Below are positions 20,617-27,311 of a stretch of 64,000 nucleotides of DNA, piece after piece (positions within the stretch are counted from its first letter, which is position 1; the number at the start of each line of letters is the position of its first letter). The notes under the pieces were generated by a model. The model saw nothing but the letters and a program-made list of their open reading frames with translations. It made no database searches and was not told the DNA's origin. Location: contig NZ_CP107853.1 in assembly GCF_036013525.1 (NCBI RefSeq), positions 11,780,001 to 11,844,000 on the forward strand, in the 5' to 3' direction. The position numbers and the translations under genes were made by a program. The DNA comes from Nonomuraea sp. NBC_00507 (lineage in GTDB: Bacteria; Actinomycetota; Actinomycetes; Streptosporangiales; Streptosporangiaceae).

Positions 20617-21512
20617 CGAGCGCGACTGCTACCGCCCCGCAGGGGCTGGAAACGGGTGCGCCGCGCAGGGGCGTGCTGAGCAAGATCGTGGATCGGATCG
20701 GCAGCGGCGCCGTCCAGCTCATCATGGTGGTGCTGGGCCTGTTCTGGCTGGTCCCGACGCTCGGCCTGCTGGTCGTCTCCATGCGGACCACGCCGGTCAA
20801 CAACGCCGAGGGCTGGTGGACGGTCTTCACCAAGCCGGCCGAGCTGACCATCCAGAACTACCAAAACCTGCTGGGCAGCGGCTTCACGGCGTCCTTCTGG
20901 AACACCGTGCTGATCACGGTGCCGACCACGGTCCTGGTGATCGGCATCGCGGCGATGGCGGGATACGCGTTCGCGTGGATGGACTTCCCCGGGCGGGACG
21001 CGGCCTTCCTGGTCGTGGTCGGCCTGCTCATCGTGCCCATCCAGATCGCGCTGATCCCCGTCGCCACGCTCTACGGAAACGCCGGCATCTTCGGCTCGAT
21101 CCCGGGCGTGGTGCTGTTCCACGTGGCGTTCGGGCTCCCGTTCGCGATCTTCCTGCTCCGCAACTTCTTCGTCGGCATCCCGGCGTCGCTGCTGGAGGCG
21201 GCGCGCATGGACGGGGCCTCGGAGTGGAAGATCTTCGCGTCGGTGGTGTTCCCGCTGGGCAAGCCCGCGATCGCCTCGCTGGGCATCTTCCAGTTCCTGT
21301 GGGTGTGGAACGACATGCTCATCGCGCTGGTCTTCGCCAACACCGAGAACCAGCCGATGACCAAGTATCTGCAGTCCCAGATGCGGCAGTTCGGGTCGAA
21401 CGTTGACATCCTCTCGTCCGGCGCGTTCCTGTCGCTGATCATTCCGCTGATCATGTTCTTCGCGTTCCAGCGGTACTTCGTCCAGGGCATGATGGCCGGC
21501 TCGGTGAAGTGA
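20613..21512 (+). CDS. MalG-like sugar ABC transporter permease
   Basis: This 299-residue inner-membrane subunit has about six helices and the EAA motif LEAARMDGASEWKIFASVVFPLG. The N-terminus up to residue 30 is cytosolic. PMTKYLQSQM and the short C-terminal RYFVQGMMAGSVK are hallmarks of MalG-type partners. The ATG at 20613 overlaps the upstream permease stop (ATGA) and has an AGGAGGG site. It forms the second half of the translocation channel with the preceding protein; the operon closes with a strong hairpin five bases downstream. Confidence 0.93.
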   Translation: MTSATATAPQGLETGAPRRGVLSKIVDRIGSGAVQLIMVVLGLFWLVPTLGLLVVSMRTTPVNNAEGWWTVFTKPAELTIQNYQNLLGSGFTASFWNTVLITVPTTVLVIGIAAMAGYAFAWMDFPGRDAAFLVVVGLLIVPIQIALIPVATLYGNAGIFGSIPGVVLFHVAFGLPFAIFLLRNFFVGIPASLLEAARMDGASEWKIFASVVFPLGKPAIASLGIFQFLWVWNDMLIALVFANTENQPMTKYLQSQMRQFGSNVDILSSGAFLSLIIPLIMFFAFQRYFVQGMMAGSVK

Positions 21513-21516
21513 CGGC

Positions 21517-21547
21517 TTACGGGCGCCTGCACAGCGGGCGCCCGTAA
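21517..21547 (+). terminator. Terminator of the sugar importer operon
   Basis: A perfect 11-bp stem, TTACGGGCGCC (21517-21527) and GGCGCCCGTAA (21537-21547), encloses a nine-base loop. A short T-rich stretch (CCGTTTTCGT) follows. It begins five bases after the MalG-like stop codon. Confidence 0.85.
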
Positions 21548-21564
21548 CGTCCGTTTTCGTCGTT

Positions 21565-21576
21565 CCGATGCATCGG
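21565..21576. promoter_or_regulatory. 12-bp palindrome directly before the M1 peptidase start
   Basis: CCGATGCATCGG is a perfect palindrome ending one base before the ATG at 21578. It occupies the place of the ribosome binding site, so translation is either leaderless or controlled by a protein or hairpin at this site. Confidence 0.4.
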
Positions 21577-21577
21577 C

Positions 21578-22951
21578 ATGAAGCGTCTTCTCGCTCTCAC
21601 CGCAGCAGCCTTCATCTCCCTTCCCCTCTCCCCCGCCCTCGCACACGACGCCGCACCCGGCGCGCCGGGTGCGGGTGACCCGTACTTTCCCGAGCAGGGG
21701 AACGGCGGCTACGATGCCGGCCATTACGACCTCTCGCTCGACTACGACCCGTCATCCGCACGCCTCATCGGCGTGGCCGGGATCACCGCCCGGGCCACGC
21801 AGGCGCTGAGCCGTTTCAATCTGGATCTCGTCAGCACCCTGGCGGTGCGGTCGGTGACGGTGGACGGCCGGCCTGCCGCCTTCACGCAGAGCGGCTCCGA
21901 GCTGGTGGTCACGCCCGCCAGGAGCCTCCCTTCAGGCCGCGGCTTCTCCGTCGTCGTCCGGTACGACGGCAAGGCCACGCACGTCATCGACCCCGACGGC
22001 TCGCTCGACGGGTGGATCAAGACGAGCGACGGCGTCTTCAACGCCAACGAGCCCCAGGGCGCCATGACCTGGTATCCAGGCAACCACCACATGACCGACA
22101 AGGCGACCTATCGGTTCACGGTGACCGTGCCGAGCACCCGGGTGGCGGTGGCCAACGGGGACCTGGTGGCGAAGTGGTCGAAGGGCGAGCGCACCACGTC
22201 CGTGTGGGACTCCCGTGAGCCGATGGCCAGCTACCTGGCCACGGTGTCGATCGGCAAGTTCGAGTTCGCCGACGCCAGGATCGGCGGGTACCGCGTCACC
22301 ACCGCCGTGGACCCCAAGCTGGCCGGCGACGCGAAGGGCTTCCCCGAGCGGCACCCGCCGGTGCTCGACTACTTCAGCTCGATCTTCGGCCCGTACCCGT
22401 TCTCCTCGACCGGCGGCATCGTCGACCATGCCCCTGAGGTCGGCTACGCGCTGGAGACCCAGACGCGGCCCATCTACCCGCGGGTCCCCAGCGAGTCGCT
22501 GCTCGCGCACGAGCTGGCGCACCAATGGTTCGGCAACTCGGTGACGCCGACGTTGTGGCGTGACATCTGGCTCAACGAGGGCTTCGCCACCTACGCGGAG
22601 TGGCTCTGGGCGGACAAGCTCGGCACCCGTACCGTGCAGACCTCATTCGACGCGGCCTACGCGACGGCGGCCGAGGACGAGTTCTGGCAGAGCCCGCCCG
22701 CCGACCCGGGCGGCCCGGAGAACCTCTTCCACGACCCCGTCTACGACCGCGGCGCGATGACGCTGCACATGCTGCGGCGCGAGGTCGGTGACGCGGCGTT
22801 CTTCGCGATCCTGCGCGCGTGGGCGAGCGACTACAAGTACGGCAACGCCGACACGGCCGCCTTCATCGCCCTGTCCGAGCGGGTGTCCGGCAAGCAGCTC
22901 GACGCTCTCTTCGAGGCCTGGCTCTTCAAACCCGGCAAGCCGGCACTGTGA
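21578..22951 (+). CDS. Secreted M1 family zinc metallopeptidase (aminopeptidase N-like)
   Basis: The protein has a Sec signal peptide (about 1-22, ending SPALA), an N-terminal beta domain with Asp/Gly-rich strands, and a catalytic domain with the zinc motif HELAH (H311, E312, H315) and the third ligand E334 in NEGFA, the exact HEXXH-X18-E spacing of M1 peptidases. The exopeptidase GAMEN-type loop is replaced by a variant around GIVDHAPEVGYALETQ. At 457 residues it lacks the long C-terminal helical domain of full aminopeptidase N, as in a group of short actinobacterial M1 enzymes. It should act outside the cell on peptides. No Shine-Dalgarno is visible; a palindrome sits there instead. Confidence 0.9.
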   Translation: MKRLLALTAAAFISLPLSPALAHDAAPGAPGAGDPYFPEQGNGGYDAGHYDLSLDYDPSSARLIGVAGITARATQALSRFNLDLVSTLAVRSVTVDGRPAAFTQSGSELVVTPARSLPSGRGFSVVVRYDGKATHVIDPDGSLDGWIKTSDGVFNANEPQGAMTWYPGNHHMTDKATYRFTVTVPSTRVAVANGDLVAKWSKGERTTSVWDSREPMASYLATVSIGKFEFADARIGGYRVTTAVDPKLAGDAKGFPERHPPVLDYFSSIFGPYPFSSTGGIVDHAPEVGYALETQTRPIYPRVPSESLLAHELAHQWFGNSVTPTLWRDIWLNEGFATYAEWLWADKLGTRTVQTSFDAAYATAAEDEFWQSPPADPGGPENLFHDPVYDRGAMTLHMLRREVGDAAFFAILRAWASDYKYGNADTAAFIALSERVSGKQLDALFEAWLFKPGKPAL

Positions 22952-22956
22952 TCATT

Positions 22957-23000
22957 CTGGTACGGCTTGAGAGCGACGTTTCGGCCTCAAGCCGTACCAG
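22957..23000 (+). terminator. Perfect 15-bp inverted repeat
   Basis: CTGGTACGGCTTGAG (22957-22971) pairs perfectly with CTCAAGCCGTACCAG (22986-23000) around a 14-base loop. It starts six bases after the M1 peptidase stop and ends 21 bases before ung. A terminator is the simplest reading, though the absence of a U-tract also allows an operator or RNA-structure role. Confidence 0.75.
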
Positions 23001-23021
23001 ACCTAGATAAGCTCATCGGCC

Positions 23022-23699
23022 ATGGCCGGTCGTCCACTGAACGAAGTCGTCGAAGCCGGATGGGCCACAGCGCTTGAGCCCGTCGCCGAGCAGATCTCCC
23101 TGATGGGCGAGTTCCTGCGCAAGGAGATCGCTGAGGGCAGGCAATACCTCCCCGCGGGGACCAACGTCCTGCGTGCGTTCAACCAGCCCTTCGACGAGGT
23201 CAAGGTGCTGATCGTGGGCCAGGACCCCTACCCGACGCCCGGCCACCCGGTCGGGCTGTCGTTCTCGGTGGCTGCGGACGTCCGGCCGCTGCCGGGCAGC
23301 CTGGTCAACATCTACAAGGAGATGGAGACCGACCTCGGCCTGCCGCGTCCCGCCAACGGCGACCTGACGCCGTGGGCGGAGCAGGGCGTGCTGCTGCTCA
23401 ACAGGGTGCTCACCGTGATGCCCGGCAAGCCGGCCTCGCATCGGGGCAAGGGCTGGGAGCAGGTCACCGAGCAGGCCATCCGCGCGCTGGTGGCGCGGGC
23501 CAAGCCGATGGTGGCGATCCTGTGGGGCCGCGACGCTCGTAACCTCGCGCCGATGCTCGGCGACGTGCCGCGCATCGAGTCCGCCCATCCCTCCCCGTTG
23601 TCGGCGCGCAGCGGCTTCTTCGGCTCGCGGCCGTTCAGCCGGGCCAATGAGCTGCTCGCCCAGCAGGGCGCGGCGCCTGTGGAGTGGAAGCTGCCTTAG
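23022..23699 (+). CDS. ung: Uracil-DNA glycosylase, family 1
   Basis: Ung (EC 3.2.2.27) removes uracil from DNA at the start of base-excision repair. The 225-residue protein has the water-activating motif [10 protein letters not shown] (D68) and the DNA-minor-groove motif HPSPLSA (H189), plus the uracil-pocket segment [10 protein letters not shown]. The His usual after GQDPY in enterobacterial Ung is Pro here, which is common in actinobacterial members. The stop lies one base from the stop of the convergent monooxygenase gene. A single-gene transcript starting after the 15-bp hairpin is likely. Confidence 0.96.
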   Translation: MAGRPLNEVVEAGWATALEPVAEQISLMGEFLRKEIAEGRQYLPAGTNVLRAFNQPFDEVKVLIVGQDPYPTPGHPVGLSFSVAADVRPLPGSLVNIYKEMETDLGLPRPANGDLTPWAEQGVLLLNRVLTVMPGKPASHRGKGWEQVTEQAIRALVARAKPMVAILWGRDARNLAPMLGDVPRIESAHPSPLSARSGFFGSRPFSRANELLAQQGAAPVEWKLP

Positions 23700-23700
23700 C

Positions 23701-25296
23701 TCAGCGGCTGAGGACGCGCCGCAGGACCCGTTCCAGCGTGGCGAGCGGGTCGGGGTCGGCGTCCGGGGAGCGCCAGGCCACATATCCGTCCGGCCGGACC
23801 AGGACGGCGCCGCCCCCGCTGACGCCGTACCTCTCCCGCCAGCAGCCCTCCGCGTCCTTCAGCTCGTCGCCGATCAGCAGCCGCGTGAGCTGCACCCCCA
23901 ATCGCTCCTTGATCAGGCGTCCGGCGTCGATCCACGCCTGACCCCCTTCTTTGTCGGCCAGCAGGACGAAGCCGGAGCCGAACAGGTCGATGGTGGAGAT
24001 GGGCTGGCCCTCCCAGTCGAGCACGACATGCGGGGCGCGGCTGCCTGGACGCCCGTGCGGCACACGGGGATCCTCCAGGATCGAGCCGTCGTCGCCGGGT
24101 TCGTCCAGAATCGCCGTGGAGTGGTAGCGGTATCCGATGAGGGCGCCGATCGGGTCCTCCAGGGGCTCGGGGTAACCGACACGGGCCGCGGGAGGCATGC
24201 GTACGCCGAGGTTGGCGAGCTGGGCATCGGCCGTCAGCGTGCCGATGGGACGGCGCTCGGCGTCGTAGGTGTCGAGGAACCCGGGACCGGCCTGCCCGGA
24301 GAGCACCAGCCAGAGCCGCCAGGCGATGTCGCAGCCGTCTTGGAGCGCCGTGCTGCCCCCCTGCCCGCCGGTAGGCGGCATGGTGTGGGCCGCGTCCCCG
24401 GCGAAGAACACCCGCCCGGCCCGGTAGGTGTCGGCCAGCACGTGCGCCATGGCGAAGGTCGTCTTGTCCAGGATGCGCACGTCCAGGTCGGGCCGGTCGA
24501 CGGCGATGCGGATCAGCTCGACGCAGCGCTCGTCGGGGAAGTCGGCCTCGCTCTCGCCCTCCGCGAGGTTGACGCCGAGCACGTGCGCGCCCACGCCGGT
24601 GCCGGTCAGGATCACTCCGGTGAAGACCTCGTTCTGCAGGTACCACAAGGTGACCTCGCGGTCGCGGACCAGGCCGGACAGGTCGGCGTCGAACATGATC
24701 GAGCACGTCCGGCCCAGCTCCCCCTTGCCGGAGGCCGGCACGCCCAGGAGCCGGCGCAGCGGGCTCCGGTAGCCGTCGGCGGCCACGACGTAGTCGGCCC
24801 GCACCAGGCGCTCCTCACCGGCGGTGCGGATCAGCGCCGTCACCCCGGCCGCGTCCTGCTCCAGCGAACGCAACTCGGTGGAGAAACGCAGGTCGGCGCC
24901 AAGCTCCTCGGCCCTGTGGCGGAGCACGCGCTCGACCTCGGCCTGGGGCGCGCCGACCATCGCGGCGGGGGTGATGCCGGCCAGGAAGGCCAGCTCCTCG
25001 CGCTCGTCGCTCATGATCATGTGCGGGTCCGGGTCGGCCAGGCTCTTGCCGATCGCGATGCGCATGTTGTCACCGATGCCGGCCCAGATGCCGCTCAGGG
25101 CTTCTTCAACGCCGGGCACGGGGCGCAGCAGCTCGACGGCTCGCGGGCCGACGCCGAACGCCTTGGGCTGGACCGATGTGCTCGGATGCCGCTCGACCAG
25201 CATGACCGGCACGTCGCGCCAGGCCAGGAGCAGCGCCGCGCTCAGCCCCGCATACCCGCCGCCGACCACGAGGACCGGCACTCGCTCATGCTCCAT
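23701..25296 (-). CDS. FAD-dependent monooxygenase (aromatic hydroxylase family)
   Basis: This 531-residue class A flavin monooxygenase has the dinucleotide motif VVGGGYAGLSA (10-20) with VERHP at the end of the second strand, the middle DG motif (VVAADGYRSPLRR), and the FAD-ribityl motif RVFFAGDAAHTMPPTGGQG. A C-terminal thioredoxin-like domain (about 415-531) is present, as in polyketide and phenol hydroxylases such as PgaE or RdmE. NADPH-dependent hydroxylation of an aromatic substrate is expected, but no biosynthetic partners lie nearby, so detoxification is as likely as biosynthesis. The ATG at 25296 has a GGGGGAG site. A palindrome-bordered promoter lies upstream. Confidence 0.9.
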   Translation of the reverse strand: MEHERVPVLVVGGGYAGLSAALLLAWRDVPVMLVERHPSTSVQPKAFGVGPRAVELLRPVPGVEEALSGIWAGIGDNMRIAIGKSLADPDPHMIMSDEREELAFLAGITPAAMVGAPQAEVERVLRHRAEELGADLRFSTELRSLEQDAAGVTALIRTAGEERLVRADYVVAADGYRSPLRRLLGVPASGKGELGRTCSIMFDADLSGLVRDREVTLWYLQNEVFTGVILTGTGVGAHVLGVNLAEGESEADFPDERCVELIRIAVDRPDLDVRILDKTTFAMAHVLADTYRAGRVFFAGDAAHTMPPTGGQGGSTALQDGCDIAWRLWLVLSGQAGPGFLDTYDAERRPIGTLTADAQLANLGVRMPPAARVGYPEPLEDPIGALIGYRYHSTAILDEPGDDGSILEDPRVPHGRPGSRAPHVVLDWEGQPISTIDLFGSGFVLLADKEGGQAWIDAGRLIKERLGVQLTRLLIGDELKDAEGCWRERYGVSGGGAVLVRPDGYVAWRSPDADPDPLATLERVLRRVLSR

Positions 25297-25345
25297 TGCT
25301 CTCCCCCTTCGGGAACGCGTACTATCGCGTTTGGCGGTCAAGCAC

Positions 25346-25384
25346 ACGATATGTCGCGTCGATGGAGAGAGTCAAGATATATCT
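25346..25384 (-). promoter_or_regulatory. Promoter with flanking palindromes for the FAD monooxygenase
   Basis: Read on the minus strand, TTGACT (25370-25375) and TATCGT (25346-25351) are spaced by 18 bases, a good sigma70-type pair. The perfect palindrome AGATATATCT (25375-25384) touches the -35 box, and CGATATGTCG (25347-25356) overlaps the -10. That is the layout expected of a repressor site, perhaps TetR-, MarR- or PadR-type. No regulator gene is adjacent. Confidence 0.55.
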
Positions 25385-25427
25385 CGAGTTGGCTGAGGGG
25401 TCTCCCCCGGTTTGGTCAGCGGAAGGA

Positions 25428-25721
25428 CTACTCCGACAGGTGGCGTTCCAAGGACTCGACCTTGGAGGTCATGCCGTCCGTGATCCCCTGCCGCACGTCG
25501 GCCTTGAGCACCAGGCTCACCCGGGGAGCGACCTCCGCCACCGCCTCCACGGCCCGCTTGACGACGTCCATGACCTCGTCCCACTCACCCTCGATCGTGG
25601 TGAACATCGCGTCCGTCCGGTTGGGCAGGCCGCTGGAGCGGACCACCTTGACGGCGCGGGCCACGGGCTCGGCGACGCCCTCGCCGACGCCCAGCGGGGT
25701 GATGGAGAAAGCGACGATCAC
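25428..25721 (-). CDS. MTH1187 family thiamine-binding protein
   Basis: This 97-residue protein matches the MTH1187/YkoF (DUF77) family, small ferredoxin-like proteins that bind thiamine-type ligands. Typical features are the N-terminal strand [20 protein letters not shown], then [23 protein letters not shown] and the [13 protein letters not shown] strand. GTG start. Its precise role in the cell is not known for most members; thiamine or pyrimidine sequestration is assumed from structures. It stands alone, with 105 bp to the next gene upstream and 131 bp of promoter region downstream of its stop. Confidence 0.85.
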   Translation of the reverse strand: MIVAFSITPLGVGEGVAEPVARAVKVVRSSGLPNRTDAMFTTIEGEWDEVMDVVKRAVEAVAEVAPRVSLVLKADVRQGITDGMTSKVESLERHLSE

Positions 25722-25826
25722 GGTGTGCCCCTTGCGGCTATGGGTGCGGCTGGAAGGTTTCGATCTTAGCGAGCGACATGCGAAAAGCCACGACGCCTCC
25801 GAACGCCGTGGCCACCGCTGTGTCGG

Positions 25827-26144
25827 TCACACGTGGTCGTGCTCTTCTTCTTCCTCGCTGGGTCCCTCCGACGGCTCCACGCCGAGCACGGCCTCGCGGG
25901 GCTCGATCTCGGCGATGTGGTCGACCAGCGCCAGCACGTGGTCCGGCTCGATCAGCCACTGCAATGCCGAGGCGCCGGTGTCGTCGGCGTTGACGAGCTC
26001 GGCCTGCTCCGTACGCTCCTCCTCGGTGAGGTCCGCGTCGGGGTGCCGAATCTCGGCCAGCGCCGCCGCCTGCAGCGCGTCGATGTCGAGCACCTCGACG
26101 GTCAGCTCGACCGTGAGGCGCAGGAACTTCGGTTCATCACTCAT
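25827..26144 (-). CDS. Small acidic protein of unknown function
   Basis: I do not recognise this 105-residue protein. It starts with a beta-like segment (FLRLTVELTVEVLDIDALQ), continues with a helical Glu/Asp-rich centre (DLTEEERTEQAELVNADD) and ends in a strongly acidic tail EEEEEHDHV. No signal peptide or membrane segment. I prefer the ATG at 26144 over the upstream in-frame start at 26195, which lies inside the previous gene. It follows the 191-residue unknown gene by 38 bp on the same strand and may be co-transcribed with it. Confidence 0.65.
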   Translation of the reverse strand: MSDEPKFLRLTVELTVEVLDIDALQAAALAEIRHPDADLTEEERTEQAELVNADDTGASALQWLIEPDHVLALVDHIAEIEPREAVLGVEPSEGPSEEEEEHDHV

Positions 26145-26182
26145 GGCGACGATCGTAGTCGTGTCGCCGTGGCCAGAAGCGC

Positions 26183-26758
26183 TCAGGACGACCACGCGTG
26201 GCGGGCCAGGAACCCGCGCTCGCCGGTGGCGTACTCCTGGAACGCCTGCCGCACCTCCTCCAGCTCCGGCACCTCCGTGCGGATGAGCGTGCCCTCTTTG
26301 TACTCCAGCTCGTAGCCCGGTGAGACCTGCAGGAAGTGGCGCCCGAAGTTCACCAGGGCCACGAACGGGTTCTGCGGGGACAACGTGGCCAGCACGTCGT
26401 GCACCAGGCCGAGGTCGGGATCGTGCACGGTCATCCCGTCCCCGGTGTGCAGTTGCATGCCGTCGTAGACGCCCAGCGGCGCCACGTTGTGCACGAGGTC
26501 GCGTTGCGGGTCGTAGCAGACCAGGCCGTGCGCCCGCGCGATCGTGAACACCTGCGCGGACGTCTCGTCCATCGTGTCCAGATCCATCGTCACCAGCACG
26601 TGCCCCGGATAGACCGTGACCTCGCCGGGCAGCTCCTTGGCGACCTCGGGCACGTCCCCGGTCACCGGCTCGGTCCGCTTGACCGCCAGGTAGGCGGCGC
26701 GGGCCTGGTCCCTGCTGATCGGCACCGGCTCGTCCCAGACCATCAACTCAACGCTCAT
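26183..26758 (-). CDS. Hypothetical cytosolic protein
   Basis: The 191-residue protein is not recognised. It is soluble, mixed alpha/beta, rich in acidic and hydrophobic residues (MSVELMVWDEPVPIS at the start, GEVTVYPGHVLVTMDLDTMD and FTIARAHGLVCYDPQRDLVH in the middle). The central part reads like an alternating strand-helix domain that might bind a small ligand or partner protein, but I have no family assignment. The ATG at 26758 has GGAG about eleven bases upstream; an in-frame start at 26782 is possible. Confidence 0.7.
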   Translation of the reverse strand: MSVELMVWDEPVPISRDQARAAYLAVKRTEPVTGDVPEVAKELPGEVTVYPGHVLVTMDLDTMDETSAQVFTIARAHGLVCYDPQRDLVHNVAPLGVYDGMQLHTGDGMTVHDPDLGLVHDVLATLSPQNPFVALVNFGRHFLQVSPGYELEYKEGTLIRTEVPELEEVRQAFQEYATGERGFLARHAWSS

Positions 26759-26818
26759 CGGTCCATCTTCTCCAACCCGCATCGCGACCGTGCGCCGCAG
26801 GGGCCGTTAAGCAGGTGA

Positions 26819-27127
26819 CTACCTGGGTTTTTCCGACTCAGGCACCAGTTCGGAGGTGCAGTGGGCGCAGCGCCGGGCCTCGGCGGGGATGTCGCTGAGG
26901 CACTCCGGGCACTGCTTGGTCGTCGCCGCCTTGTCGCGGTCGAACAGTCTGATCAGCTTGGTCATCGGGGCCACGATCAGCCAGTAGACGATGGCCGAGA
27001 TGAGCAGGAAGCTGATCAGGTGGTTGAGGAAGTCACCATACATGAACCGGCTGCCGTTGATCGTGAAGGAGTAGTCGGCGAAGTTCGGCTGCCTGCCGCG
27101 AAGTAAGAACTGCTTGAAACCGCTCAT
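26819..27127 (-). CDS. mscL: MscL-related protein lacking the first transmembrane helix
   Basis: The first 11 residues, MSGFKQFLLRG, and everything from residue 12 on (PNFADYSFTINGSRFMYGDFLNH, then a hydrophobic helix about 34-55) match the large-conductance mechanosensitive channel MscL. The roughly 35 residues between them in a normal MscL, forming the pore-lining TM1, are missing in frame. The C-terminal tail has the CPEC-CAHC zinc-ribbon-like extension typical of actinobacterial MscL. At 102 residues it is clearly shorter than the usual 130-150. Without TM1 it is unlikely to form a normal channel; it may be a decaying copy or a subunit that modifies an intact MscL elsewhere. It also contains a rare TTA codon in QFLL. 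Confidence 0.75.
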   Translation of the reverse strand: MSGFKQFLLRGRQPNFADYSFTINGSRFMYGDFLNHLISFLLISAIVYWLIVAPMTKLIRLFDRDKAATTKQCPECLSDIPAEARRCAHCTSELVPESEKPR

Positions 27128-27311
27128 GACGCGCCACGTTGCCGGGAACCGGCCTCGCAAACTCCTGCCACGACGGCAGGACCGGCTCACCCTCGCTCAG
27201 CTGGAGTAACGACCTGGTGAGCGTGGGAAGGAAGAAGGAGGTTCGGCAATGCCCGGGTTGTCCGGCTGAGCGGGGGGACAGAACATGGGGAGAGACCGCA
27301 AGGGAGCCTCG

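Noticed and set aside
27163..27181. Riboswitch in the glgX leader
   Set aside because: Only a single 7-bp hairpin is visible, with no conserved riboswitch core.
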